Part shown: positions 25,025-32,766 of the stretch, piece after piece
Position numbering within the stretch: position 1 is the first letter of the stretch
How the letters are laid out: each line of letters opens with the position of its first letter
Origin: Actinomycetes bacterium
Lineage (GTDB): Bacteria; Actinomycetota; Acidimicrobiia; Acidimicrobiales; Palsa-688
Assembly: GCA_021838445.1 (NCBI GenBank)
Contig: JAKCDU010000014.1
Span: 20,638-83,045 of the forward strand
Length of the DNA stretch: 62,408 nt
Direction: 5' to 3'
Made by a program: the position numbers and the translations under genes
Notes under the pieces: model-generated
The model's input: the letters and a program-made list of their open reading frames with translations, nothing else
Told to the model about the DNA's origin: nothing
Database searches by the model: none

Positions 25025-26173
25025 ATGAACCCCGAAGAGGTGATGAGCGCGGCCCGCCAGGCCACCGGCCTCGACGACTTCGGCGGCACCGAGTTCGGCG
25101 AGGGCCTGGAGGTCTACTGCTCGGCGGTGGAAGCCGAGGCGGCCTTGAACGACCTGGGGCGGATGGCGGTCGAGGCCAACGTGGTCGCGTCGCTGGCCAA
25201 CCGCCTCAAGATCGTCGACTGGGCTGAGCGCCACCCGCAGGTCGCTGAGGAGCGCATCGAGCGGCCGCTGGTGGTCATAGGCATGTTCCGGGCCGGGACC
25301 ACCCTGCTGTCCAACCTCCTCGACTGCGACCCGGAGAACCGTTCCCTGCTGCGCTGGGAGTCCTCCGACAGCGTCCCCCCGCCCGATCACGACAACTTCC
25401 GGGAGGGCCCCCGCGTCGATGCAGCGAGAGCCGCGTCGGAGATGCTGGACCAGATCAACCCGGCCATCCCGGCGGTCCACTACGAGGCGGCCGACGGGCC
25501 CACGGAGTGTCTCACCCTGCTCGGCCAGGACTTCAAGAGCCTGCTGTGGGAAGCCATGACCAACGTTCCCTCCTACAGCGAATGGCTCATGGGGACCGAC
25601 CAGACCTCGGCCTACCGCTACCACCGCTTGGCCCTGCAGGTCCTGCAGAGCGGCGGGGTACGGGGTCGTTGGGCCCTGAAGAGCCCTCACCACGCGCTGG
25701 GACTCGACGCGCTCACCTCGGTCTACCCCGACGCCGCGCTGGTCCTGCTGCACCGCCAGCCGACCACCCTGGTGGCGTCGGTGTGCAGCCTGATCCGCAC
25801 CCTGTCGGGGACCTTCAGCGACGCCGACCACACCGCCTACATCGCCGAGCACTGGACGAGGATGCTCGAGGCCTCGGTCGAGAGGATCGAGACCTTCCGA
25901 GCTGCCCACCCCGAGCACCCCGTCGTCGACGTGGCCTACGCCGACCTCGTCTCCGACCCGGTGGGCACCGTGGCGAGCATCTACCGCTTCGCCGGGCGCG
26001 ACCTGCACCCGGCGAGCGCGGAAGCCATGAGGAAGCACCTGGCCGACAACCCCGCCGGCAAGCACGGGACCCACCGCTACGAGCTCGCCGACTTCGGGTT
26101 GGACGGCGACGAGGTGACGGCCCGCTTCGCCGCCTACGCCGAGCGCTACCTCGGGGGGGCGTCTAGCCGCTGA
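25025..26173 (+). CDS. Sulfotransferase family protein
   Basis: A 382-residue protein of the sulfotransferase-3 type. The PAPS 5'-phosphosulfate loop reads VVIGMFRAGTTLLSNLL at about residue 85, and a 3'-phosphate region appears as WALKSPHHALGLDAL and ALVLLHRQPTTLVASVCSL. The helical N-terminal ~75 residues are usual in actinobacterial homologues. It likely transfers sulfate to a lipid or small molecule. Its 3' end overlaps the convergent acyl-CoA dehydrogenase by 11 bases. Confidence 0.85.
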   Translation: MNPEEVMSAARQATGLDDFGGTEFGEGLEVYCSAVEAEAALNDLGRMAVEANVVASLANRLKIVDWAERHPQVAEERIERPLVVIGMFRAGTTLLSNLLDCDPENRSLLRWESSDSVPPPDHDNFREGPRVDAARAASEMLDQINPAIPAVHYEAADGPTECLTLLGQDFKSLLWEAMTNVPSYSEWLMGTDQTSAYRYHRLALQVLQSGGVRGRWALKSPHHALGLDALTSVYPDAALVLLHRQPTTLVASVCSLIRTLSGTFSDADHTAYIAEHWTRMLEASVERIETFRAAHPEHPVVDVAYADLVSDPVGTVASIYRFAGRDLHPASAEAMRKHLADNPAGKHGTHRYELADFGLDGDEVTARFAAYAERYLGGASSR

Positions 26174-27452
26174 TCCCGTCGGGCCCTTCGGACACGCCTT
26201 TGGGTGCCCGCTGGCCCATGAAGCCGAACATGTAGCCGGCGACCCGGCGCATCTGTATCTCGTCGGCCCCCTCGGTGATGCGATAGCGACGGTGATGACG
26301 GTAGATGTGCTCGAAGGGCTTGTGGCGGGAGTAGCCGAGGCCGCCGTGCACCTGCATGGCCTGGTCGGCGGCGTCGCAGCACAGCCGGTTGGCCTGGTAG
26401 TTGCACATCGAGACCTTGTCGGAGACCGAGAAGGCTCCGTGGCGGTCCATCATCCACGCCGTCTTTTGGATCAAGGCGCGCAGCATCTCGGCCCGGGTCT
26501 GCAACTCGACGAGGGGGAACTGGATGCCCTGGTTGTGGGCCAGCGGCCGGCCGAAGGGGCTGCGGGCCCGGGCGTAGGCCACCGACTCGTCGATGCAGTA
26601 CTGAGCGGCTCCGAGCGACGAGGCCGCTTGACGGATGCGGTTCTCGTTGAAGAAGTGCTGGACGACCATCAGGCCCCGACCCTCCCCGCCGAGGATGGCC
26701 GAGTCGGGGACGCAGACCTGGTTCAGTCGGACATGGGCGTGGTCGGTGGGCATGTTGAAGGTCCACAGGTACTCGACGATCTCGAACCCTGGGGCGTCGC
26801 GGGGTACGAGGAAGGCGGTTATCCCGGCCCCGTCGCCGGCACGGCCGCTGGTCCGGGCGAACACCAGGTCGTGGGACGCCTTGTGGATCCCCGTGTTCCA
26901 GGTCTTCTCGCCGTTGATGACCCACCCGTCGCCGTCGCGACTCGCCGTGGTCTCCATCCAGGTGGCGTCGGAACCGTGGTCCGGTTCGGTGATGCCGAAC
27001 GCGAAGCCCCGCCGGCCGGCCGCCAAATCCTCGACCCACTCGGCCTTCTGCTCGTCGGTGCCGTAGATGATCATGAGCAGCAAGCCCACGTTGTTGCCGA
27101 CGATGGAGTGCTCGTTCTGCAGGTCGCAGTGCAGACCGAGGCCCCGGGAGGCCAGGTGCTCCCTGATCACCGCCATGCCCAGATTGCTGCCGTCGCGACC
27201 GCCGTACTCGGCTGGGAAGGGGTAGCGGAAGTGGCCGGCCGCGTCGGCCCGCCGTCGCGCCTCGGCGAGGAGGGCCTCCCACCGCTCGTTGGGCAGGCCG
27301 CCGCGCTCCCAGTCGGTGCGGGCGTCCTCGCGGCGATGGTCGAAGAACCGGATGTTGTCATCCTCGGCTTCGAGGGGCTTGATCTCCCGGTCGATGAAGC
27401 GGTCCAGTTCCTCCAGGTAGTCGATCAGTTCCTGCGGCAGGTCGAAGTCCAC
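26163..27452 (-). CDS. Acyl-CoA dehydrogenase (LvaC/ACAD10-11-like)
   Basis: A 429-residue flavoprotein. FAFGITEPDHGSDATWMETTA and INGEKTWNTG are ACAD signatures, and the C-terminal MQVHGGLGYSRHKPFEHIYRHHRRYRITEGADEIQ contains the adenine-binding and EGT-like segment, with ITEGADEIQ the usual end. ACADs in this branch, next to an APH-like kinase, take part in removing a phosphate from 4-phosphoacyl-CoA (levulinate operon lvaABC; human ACAD10/11). It is 3 bases after the APH gene. I infer a role in 4-hydroxyacyl-CoA catabolism. Confidence 0.92.
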   Translation of the reverse strand: MDFDLPQELIDYLEELDRFIDREIKPLEAEDDNIRFFDHRREDARTDWERGGLPNERWEALLAEARRRADAAGHFRYPFPAEYGGRDGSNLGMAVIREHLASRGLGLHCDLQNEHSIVGNNVGLLLMIIYGTDEQKAEWVEDLAAGRRGFAFGITEPDHGSDATWMETTASRDGDGWVINGEKTWNTGIHKASHDLVFARTSGRAGDGAGITAFLVPRDAPGFEIVEYLWTFNMPTDHAHVRLNQVCVPDSAILGGEGRGLMVVQHFFNENRIRQAASSLGAAQYCIDESVAYARARSPFGRPLAHNQGIQFPLVELQTRAEMLRALIQKTAWMMDRHGAFSVSDKVSMCNYQANRLCCDAADQAMQVHGGLGYSRHKPFEHIYRHHRRYRITEGADEIQMRRVAGYMFGFMGQRAPKGVSEGPDGISG

Positions 27453-27455
27453 GGT

Positions 27456-28460
27456 CTATCTCCTCGGGTCGGTGAGCATCAGCAGATCCCATTCCATCTC
27501 CGGGACCCGCCGGCCGCTGGCGGCCATGACGATGGACGGGAAGGTGCCGTCGATGTGGGCGGCCGCCTGCGCCGCCAGTCCCAGCGCCCACTTGAGAGCG
27601 GAGAACACCCTCCACCACCGGTAGCGGGCGGCGTCGAAGCACCCGCCGGCCGCTTCGTAGGCGGCCACGAAAGGCTCCAGGCGGGAGAAACCGCCGATTT
27701 CGAGGGCGTCGTTGCCGAAACGCCACATGCGGGTGGCCAACCAGGCCACGTCCTCCATGGGGTCGCCCCCGAAGCGGGCGCCCTCCCAGTCCAGCACGGC
27801 ACGCAGCCCGCCGTCGCCCACGATCAGGTTGCCGGTGCGGAGGTCGGTGTGGACCAGGCAGGCGGCGGGCGGGGGTGGCGGTAGGCGGTCCTCCAACCAC
27901 CGCAACCCGTAGGTGAGAGCCGGGCGGGGTTCGAGCAGCCCGGCCGCGGCGTCGGCCAGCGCCGCCAGAGCGGTAGACGCCGGAGAACGTTGGCCGGTAT
28001 CGGGCAGGTCGGCGGGGGTGCGGGAGGGCGGGACGGAGTGCAGGCGGGCCACCGCCAGGCCCAACTGTCGGGCCACCTGCTCCCCCAAGCCGTCGGCCTC
28101 GATCAACCGCAGCACCCGGCGGGGCACGGTCTCGCCGTCTACGAACTCCGACACGAAGAAAGGTCCGCCCACCCAGGACGGATCGTCGCTCCAGGCCACC
28201 ACGGCCGGTACCGGGACCCCGTGGGCAAGGGCGAGGGAGCGCACCGAGACCTCGGCGGCGACCGGGTTGATCTGCACCGCGGTGGGCACGATCGTGGCCA
28301 CCAACCGCCGGAGTCGGCCGTCGGGGCCCCGGGCGTCAAAAGACAGGTTGGCCCGGCGGGCACCGGTCGTGGACGCCGTCAGGCCGGCTACTTCGACCGG
28401 CTCTCCCCACTCCCCGGCGAGGAAGGCGCCCAGCCCGTCGGCCAGCCCGGAGCTGTTCAA
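27456..28460 (-). CDS. APH-fold phosphotransferase (LvaA-like)
   Basis: A 334-residue kinase-like protein. Catalytic motif LVHTDLRTGNLIV has the APH HxDxxxxN, and AVLDWEGARFGGDPMEDVAW has the second Asp. N-terminal lobe features are weak, as usual. In aminoglycoside resistance the gene would usually stand alone; here it sits between a DUF6285 gene and an acyl-CoA dehydrogenase. That arrangement matches lvaB-lvaA-lvaC of levulinate degradation and suggests phosphorylation of 4-hydroxyacyl-CoA. The TTG start overlaps the upstream stop (TTGA) and follows GGGAGGG. Confidence 0.83.
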   Translation of the reverse strand: MNSSGLADGLGAFLAGEWGEPVEVAGLTASTTGARRANLSFDARGPDGRLRRLVATIVPTAVQINPVAAEVSVRSLALAHGVPVPAVVAWSDDPSWVGGPFFVSEFVDGETVPRRVLRLIEADGLGEQVARQLGLAVARLHSVPPSRTPADLPDTGQRSPASTALAALADAAAGLLEPRPALTYGLRWLEDRLPPPPPAACLVHTDLRTGNLIVGDGGLRAVLDWEGARFGGDPMEDVAWLATRMWRFGNDALEIGGFSRLEPFVAAYEAAGGCFDAARYRWWRVFSALKWALGLAAQAAAHIDGTFPSIVMAASGRRVPEMEWDLLMLTDPRR

Positions 28461-28837
28461 CCACCCTCCCAGGCGTCGTAGCCGGGTTTGGCGACGGCCA
28501 GGTCGTCGCGGGCCACGGCCACGAGCGCTTCCCAGACCCGGACGGGGTCGAGATGCCCGGCCGGGTCCCGCAGCCGGTCGTCCAACTCACCTCGCAACGC
28601 CATCAGTTCCAGCCCGGTCTGTGGTCCCTCCCCGAGGCCGAGCAGCTCGATCAGGGCCCGGCGTTCCCGCTCGCGGGCGGGGGCCTCCAAGGTCGCCTGA
28701 CGCTGCAGGATGCGGCACAGACTGGCCGCCACCCGGACCTGGTGGGCAACGGTGGGCGGCAGCGCGGCCAGCACGTCACCCTCCAGAAGGGAAGCGACCA
28801 CGTCGAGCAGCTCGGCGTCGTCGGGGCGGTACCTCAC
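28457..28837 (-). CDS. DUF6285-type small protein (LvaB-like)
   Basis: A 126-residue, mostly helical protein beginning RYRPDDAELLDVVASLLEGDVL and ending YDAWEGG. Small proteins of this type are found next to APH kinase and acyl-CoA dehydrogenase genes; LvaB in the levulinate operon is an accessory subunit of the kinase. The equivalence to LvaB is inferred from size and gene order. It overlaps the APH start by 4 bases and begins with GTG, so it is the first gene of the trio. Confidence 0.7.
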   Translation of the reverse strand: MRYRPDDAELLDVVASLLEGDVLAALPPTVAHQVRVAASLCRILQRQATLEAPARERERRALIELLGLGEGPQTGLELMALRGELDDRLRDPAGHLDPVRVWEALVAVARDDLAVAKPGYDAWEGG

Positions 28838-28960
28838 CCGGCGGGGGAGCGCGACCGCTCGCCGGCTCGACGATCATCACCCGAAGGGCCGGCGGTCCGA
28901 CCCACATCCCCCATAACCGTCATCAGTCGAGCACGGCGCCAGCCGAACAGTCAACCTTTT

Positions 28961-28990
28961 GTACAGTACCGATATATCGTTGTAGTATTG
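28961..28990 (+). promoter_or_regulatory. Palindromic operator upstream of the PadR gene
   Basis: The centre CGATATATCG (28970-28979) is a perfect 10-base palindrome in an otherwise GC-rich region. Outer bases TAC/GTA at each end extend it imperfectly to 30 bp. It ends 4 bases before the regulator's ATG. Autoregulation by the PadR protein encoded next to it is the simplest reading; binding is not shown. Confidence 0.6.
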
Positions 28991-28994
28991 CGAC

Positions 28995-29576
28995 ATGATC
29001 AACGAAAGCCAACACAAGCGGGGTGGCCCTCCCTGGGCCGGGCGCATGCACCCCCACGGTCACCATGAGCACGGCCACGGAGGAGGCCACCGGGGACCCC
29101 GGGGCGACTGGGCCGAAGCCGGTCCGCCGTGGGCCATGGGCCGGCGGATGAGGCGAGGCGACGTCCGGGTCGCCCTCCTTGACGCCCTGCGCGAAGGTCC
29201 GGCCCATGGCTACGAGCTCATAAACCGCCTAGAGGCCCGGAGCGGGGGCATGTGGCGGCCGAGCGCCGGATCTGTGTACCCGACCCTCCAGCTTCTGGAG
29301 GAGGAGGGCCGCATCACCGGCCGCGACGAGGAGGGCAAGCGGGTCTACGAGTTGACCACCGAAGGCCGGGGCGAGGCCGAGTCTTCGCGCCAGCGCCCGT
29401 CCTGGAACCACGGAGGCCCGAGCCGGGCCCACCTCGAGCTGCGCGCCACGCTGGGCCAGCTGGCCATGGCGGCACGCCAGGTCGCCCAGGTCGGCGACGA
29501 GGCCCAGATCGCCTCGGCCGGAGCCGTCCTGGCCGAAGCCCGCCAGAAGCTGTATCGCCTGCTGGCCGGTGACTGA
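28995..29576 (+). CDS. PadR-family transcriptional regulator with His-rich N-terminus
   Basis: A 193-residue regulator. The winged-helix core is DVRVALLDALREGPAHGYELI, then MWRPSAGSVYPTLQLLEEEGRI, then KRVYELTTEGR, all typical of PadR. The C-terminal ~65 residues form the dimer helix. The N-terminal extension is rich in His and Gly (HPHGHHEHGHGGGHRG), which could bind metal. The operator overlaps its promoter region, so it is probably autoregulated. No efflux pump lies beside it; the next gene is PrmA-like and overlaps or abuts its stop. Confidence 0.88.
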   Translation: MINESQHKRGGPPWAGRMHPHGHHEHGHGGGHRGPRGDWAEAGPPWAMGRRMRRGDVRVALLDALREGPAHGYELINRLEARSGGMWRPSAGSVYPTLQLLEEEGRITGRDEEGKRVYELTTEGRGEAESSRQRPSWNHGGPSRAHLELRATLGQLAMAARQVAQVGDEAQIASAGAVLAEARQKLYRLLAGD

Positions 29577-29637
29577 GCGCCGCTCGGACCGCGGGCGGCG
29601 GGCGGCCTTCGCCGCCCCGGGCGACGACAATGGGGGC

Positions 29638-30459
29638 GTGGAAGCAGATGTGATGCTCGAGTTGGCGGTGGCCCGGGCCGATGCCGAACTGGCCGCCGAC
29701 AGCATGTGGCAGGCCGGGGCGTCAGCGGTGCTGCTGCGCGAGCAGGGGGCCACGACCACCGTCTGCGCCTCCTTTCCCACAGTCGAGGCCACCCGTACCG
29801 TGGCCCGGGAAATGGCCGCCCAAGGGGCTGTCGCGGTGAACGTCGACCCGTCATGGCGCGACGGCTGGCGGCAGTACGCGACCCCCGTCCCGGTCGGGGA
29901 ACACCTCTTGATCGCCCCGGGGTGGCGAAAGGTGCCGATCGGCTCCCGACGGCTGGTCCTTTCCATCGACCCCGGCCCGTGCTTCGGCAGCGGCACCCAT
30001 CCGAGCACCCGCCTCATCCTCACCGCTCTCGAGCAGCGGCCCCCCATCCCCGCCGAGCGGGTGGTCGATGTGGGCTGCGGCAGCGGAATACTGGCGGTGG
30101 CCGCCGCCCGCCTCGGTGCGACCGACGTCAGCGCGCTCGACACGGACCCCGAAGCCCTAGCCGTCAGCCGGGCCAACGCCGAGGCCAACGGAGTCGCCCC
30201 GCAGGTCCGCGCTTACGCGACCGACATCGCCGAGCTGCGGGGCCCGTTCCACCTGGCTCTGGTCAACGTCACGGCGGCCGTCCACGCCGAGGTGGCACCG
30301 GCAGTGACCGCTGTCATGGCCCCCGGCGGGAGGATGCTCCTGGCCGGCCTGCTTCCCGGTCAGTGGCGTCACGTGGCGCCGGCCTACACTGCGGCGGGGG
30401 CCCGGGTGTCGGCCGAGATGGCGCTCGAGGGATGGGAGGGACTTGAGCTGGTCGTATAG
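29638..30459 (+). CDS. prmA: PrmA-like ribosomal protein L11 methyltransferase
   Basis: About 273 residues with a PrmA layout. An N-terminal substrate domain of ~100 residues is followed by GPCFGSGTHPSTRLIL and SAM motif I VVDVGCGSGILAVAAARLGA, and then ALVNVTA in place of the usual NxxA. It trimethylates L11 in known members. I chose GTG 29638 (preceded by GGGGG), although GTG 29569 and ATG 29653 are possible. It overlaps or abuts the PadR stop, so the pair may be co-transcribed. Confidence 0.82.
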   Translation: MEADVMLELAVARADAELAADSMWQAGASAVLLREQGATTTVCASFPTVEATRTVAREMAAQGAVAVNVDPSWRDGWRQYATPVPVGEHLLIAPGWRKVPIGSRRLVLSIDPGPCFGSGTHPSTRLILTALEQRPPIPAERVVDVGCGSGILAVAAARLGATDVSALDTDPEALAVSRANAEANGVAPQVRAYATDIAELRGPFHLALVNVTAAVHAEVAPAVTAVMAPGGRMLLAGLLPGQWRHVAPAYTAAGARVSAEMALEGWEGLELVV

Positions 30460-30547
30460 ACGCGCAACCGACGTCGCTCCAGGATGCGAAGGGCCGGCAA
30501 GCTGAGAAGGCCCGGGGGCCTCCGAGGTTTCGCGGTAAAGGTGAAGA

Positions 30548-30874
30548 TTGTCCGAGTCGAGCAATCACATCGTGACCAATCCGCCGACCAAGAACTGGAC
30601 CAACATCTGCGAACTGACCGGTCAGGCCATGGACGCCCTGGTCGAGATCGAGCAGGCTCTGAGCTCGGTCGACGGCGCGACCCTCGACCCTCTCGAGTTC
30701 CGCATCCTCTTGTGGGCCCGCTGCAGTCTGGCCACCCTCTACGGCATACGCTCTGACGAGACCGTGAACGAGGCTGCCTTCGCGGAACTGCGGGCCCAGC
30801 TGGCCGACATCTGGGCCGATCCCCTCCCCGCGACTGACCGAAGCCGCAACGGGAACCCCCCTACAGCGGGGTAG
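30548..30874 (+). CDS. Small protein of unknown function
   Basis: A 108-residue, mostly helical acidic protein with KNWTNICELTGQAMDALVEIEQAL and LLWARCSLATLYGI. A TTG at 30548 is preceded by AAAGGTGAAG; a GTG at 30572 is an alternative. The last ~15 residues look disordered. It converges on the coiled-coil HTH gene with 6 bases between stops. No family is recognised. Confidence 0.6.
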   Translation: MSESSNHIVTNPPTKNWTNICELTGQAMDALVEIEQALSSVDGATLDPLEFRILLWARCSLATLYGIRSDETVNEAAFAELRAQLADIWADPLPATDRSRNGNPPTAG

Positions 30875-30880
30875 CGGCCT

Positions 30881-31516
30881 CTACGAACGCGGCGGGGTGG
30901 TCACGGCGCGCAGTCCCTCGACGAACTCCTCCAGAGCCCAGACGGGTATGCGCCGGCTGCGCCCGACCATCACCGAGGCGATGGACCCGTCGGTGACCAG
31001 CCCCAGCACCCGGGCCCGGCTGAGTCCGAGGGCAGTGGCGGCCTGCTCGGGCGAGAGCATGAGCCGGGGGATGGCCGCATCAGCGACGAGGGTCTCGCCC
31101 CCCGGGTTGGTCCCGTGGGGGGGGTTGGGGCGGCGGCGCCACTGTTGACGCAGTACCGCCCGCTGGCGGCGCACCTCGTTGAGCTCGCGGCGGGCCACGT
31201 CGCGCTCCCGGCGGGCCTGGTCGCGCTCGCGGCGTGCTTCGCAGACCATCTGGTCAGCGGCCTCCCGGGCCCCCTCCAGGAGGGTCCGGGCCTCGACCTT
31301 GGCCTTCTCCATCAAGGCCCGGGCCTGGGTCCGGGCCTCGCCCAAGGTGGCTTCGGGAACCGCCGGCGGGGCGGCCGGCGCCCGGCGATCGGGACCGGAG
31401 CGCGAGGCCGAGAGGTCTATCGTCCCCAGGCGGGACCAGAACTCCTCTATTTCGCGGGCCCGCTCCTCGGCTCGCCGCTGGTCCTCATCGGAAAGGTAGT
31501 TCTTGATGTCCACCAC
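30881..31516 (-). CDS. Coiled-coil protein with excisionase-type HTH domain
   Basis: A 211-residue protein. Residues ~60-125 are a long charged helix (KAKVEARTLLEGAREAAD, then repeated RRERD). The C-terminal ~55 residues form a helix-turn-helix of the excisionase/MerR-like helix_turn_helix_17 type: LSPEQAATALGLSRARVLGLV, then GRSRRIPVWALEEFVEGLR. The start is GTG. The long helix may mediate oligomerisation. It could be a DNA-binding regulator, but target genes are unknown; it is divergent from the Ser/Thr-rich cluster that starts 300 bases away. Confidence 0.78.
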   Translation of the reverse strand: MVDIKNYLSDEDQRRAEERAREIEEFWSRLGTIDLSASRSGPDRRAPAAPPAVPEATLGEARTQARALMEKAKVEARTLLEGAREAADQMVCEARRERDQARRERDVARRELNEVRRQRAVLRQQWRRRPNPPHGTNPGGETLVADAAIPRLMLSPEQAATALGLSRARVLGLVTDGSIASVMVGRSRRIPVWALEEFVEGLRAVTTPPRS

Positions 31517-31816
31517 GAGGCCCCTCTGATCCAGTTCTGTCTACCGACGGCGGCACCGACCACGGGGGTCGAAGCAGCGCACGAGCCGCAGAATAGGTGG
31601 GGCGGTAAGTGGAGGGCCACCATGACGGCCGGCGTTTTCGGGAGCGTCCGTATTGGGCTGAAGGCAGCGGAAACTCCTACCGAAGAACCCGAAAGTCGAG
31701 AAATCAGTTTAGTCGCTAATAGCGCGAATAGCGGCTACCGACGTTTGTATATGGACACGTCGAGGGCCTCGTCGTATCTTCAGACATCCGAACCGACTAG
31801 CCGGAAGGAAAGGAAG
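31517..31816 (+). promoter_or_regulatory. Intergenic region with AT-rich promoter-like segment and small repeats
   Basis: A 300-base gap between divergent genes. Around 31700-31760 the composition drops in GC relative to its surroundings. It contains the inverted repeat CGCTAATAGCG (31714-31724) and a second AATAGCG 9 bases after the first. A TATATGG element sits near 31749. The stretch ends in GGAAGGAAAGGAAG, a very strong ribosome site before the ATG at 31817. A promoter and an operator for the redox cassette are likely. Confidence 0.45.
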
Positions 31817-32182
31817 ATGTCGGATCTCAGCATCGCAGTCGTTGGGTCGATGGCCAAGCCGGCCTACCCCCTGTTCCCTCCGGCCGGGTCCGTATCGCCG
31901 TCGGTGAGCGCCCTCGATCCCTATTTCCAGGCGCTGGACCAGACCCCGCCGCCCTCTCCCAGCGGATCGTCGACCTCCGGTCAGCACAGCGGCCAGAACC
32001 CCGGGTCGGGCTTCACCCAGGCCGGCACCACGCCGTCCGGGCCGCCGGCCAGCCCGTCGCCCTACGCGAGTGGCTCACGGTCGGCCTCGGGGGCCGCCTC
32101 CGTCTACGTGGCGACCGGGGGCGCAAAGGCCACCACCACGGCGTCGGCCACCTCGGCCCGCCTGGTCGATACCTACGGCTGA
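31817..32182 (+). CDS. Ser/Pro/Gly/Thr-rich small protein, first gene of the ApbE cassette
   Basis: A 121-residue protein. The first ~45 residues (SIAVVGSMAKPAYPLF... DPYFQALDQ) may be ordered; the rest is Ser, Gly, Pro, Thr and Ala, with repeated SG and TS. There is no clear signal peptide or membrane span. It contains SRSASGAAS, a near miss to the SGA[ST] flavinylation motif. A strong GGAAGGAAAGGAAG ribosome site fixes the ATG. It comes 135 bases before two membrane-anchored Ser/Thr-rich proteins and may belong to the same transcript. No family is recognised. Confidence 0.65.
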   Translation: MSDLSIAVVGSMAKPAYPLFPPAGSVSPSVSALDPYFQALDQTPPPSPSGSSTSGQHSGQNPGSGFTQAGTTPSGPPASPSPYASGSRSASGAASVYVATGGAKATTTASATSARLVDTYG

Positions 32183-32317
32183 CCCGCAGCACCCTGTGAG
32201 GGGTACCCCTGGAGCTCCCTGAACGATACCGAGGGCATTCCAAGGTCCCACTCGGGCGGGTACCAGGAACGCCTCCCAAGCTGATGACGAAATCGTCCCC
32301 AGCCAAGGAGGCCAGAC

Positions 32318-32659
32318 GTGCCCAACGATCCTTCCGCATCCCCCCGCCGCCAGCGTGTCCGGCGGGCCCGAGCCGTCACCGCTGCGGTGGCGGGTGGTTC
32401 CCTGATCGGCGGGGTGGTACTCGCAGATATCGCCGCTCATGCCACCGCCCGGACCGCCGTGGCGGTGACGTCGCGCCTGTCGGGCTCCTCCAGCGCCACC
32501 TCCGCGTCAACAGCGTCGCCCACCTCCACCCAGGTGACGTCTGGTACCACGTCCTCGTCTTCCACCAGCTCCGGTTCGACCGGTAGCACGTCGAGCTCGA
32601 CCTATTCGGCCCCGACGGCGTCGTCCTCTACGGCCAAGGTGTCGAGCGGTGCCTCCTGA
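32318..32659 (+). CDS. Membrane-anchored Ser/Thr-rich protein ending in SGAS (copy 1)
   Basis: A 113-residue protein. After a basic start (RRQRVRRARA), one span or uncleaved signal reads VTAAVAGGSLIGGVVLADIAAH (about 20-41). The remaining ~65 residues are almost only Ser, Thr, Ala and Gly, a flexible outside tail. It ends K-V-S-S-G-A-S at the stop. SGA[ST] is the core of the ApbE acceptor motif, with flavin on the last Ser/Thr. No FMN_bind domain is present. GTG start after AAGGAGG. It is paralogous to the next gene: RARAVT, AGGS, IG, VLAD and AAH are shared. Confidence 0.72.
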   Translation: MPNDPSASPRRQRVRRARAVTAAVAGGSLIGGVVLADIAAHATARTAVAVTSRLSGSSSATSASTASPTSTQVTSGTTSSSSTSSGSTGSTSSSTYSAPTASSSTAKVSSGAS

Positions 32660-32696
32660 GCGGGGTCCGCGGATTCCGAGAGAATCCCAAGCCAAT

Positions 32697-32714
32697 CCTG
32701 CGAAGCCTCGCAGG
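32697..32714 (+). other. Short hairpin between the two SGAS proteins
   Basis: Arms CCTGCGA (32697-32703) and TCGCAGG (32708-32714) pair perfectly over 7 bp around a 4-base loop. It lies in the 107-base gap between copy 1 and copy 2 and could attenuate transcription or stabilise the upstream mRNA. No T tract follows. Confidence 0.45.
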
Positions 32715-32766
32715 ACTTCTGCCGATCCTTGTGAGGAGACCAGCAGCGATCGGAGCATCTCAGAGC

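Noticed and set aside
26292-27884. 530-codon plus-strand frame opposite the acyl-CoA dehydrogenase and APH genes
   Set aside because: Both minus-strand genes have clear family motifs; this frame mirrors them and has none.
27456-28460. Aminoglycoside resistance gene
   Set aside because: Only the general APH kinase fold is supported; the operon with DUF6285 and acyl-CoA dehydrogenase argues for acyl-CoA metabolism.
31622-31816. 65-codon in-frame upstream extension of the first cassette protein
   Set aside because: A very strong ribosome site lies directly before the ATG at 31817, and the upstream stretch has the lower GC content expected of a promoter.
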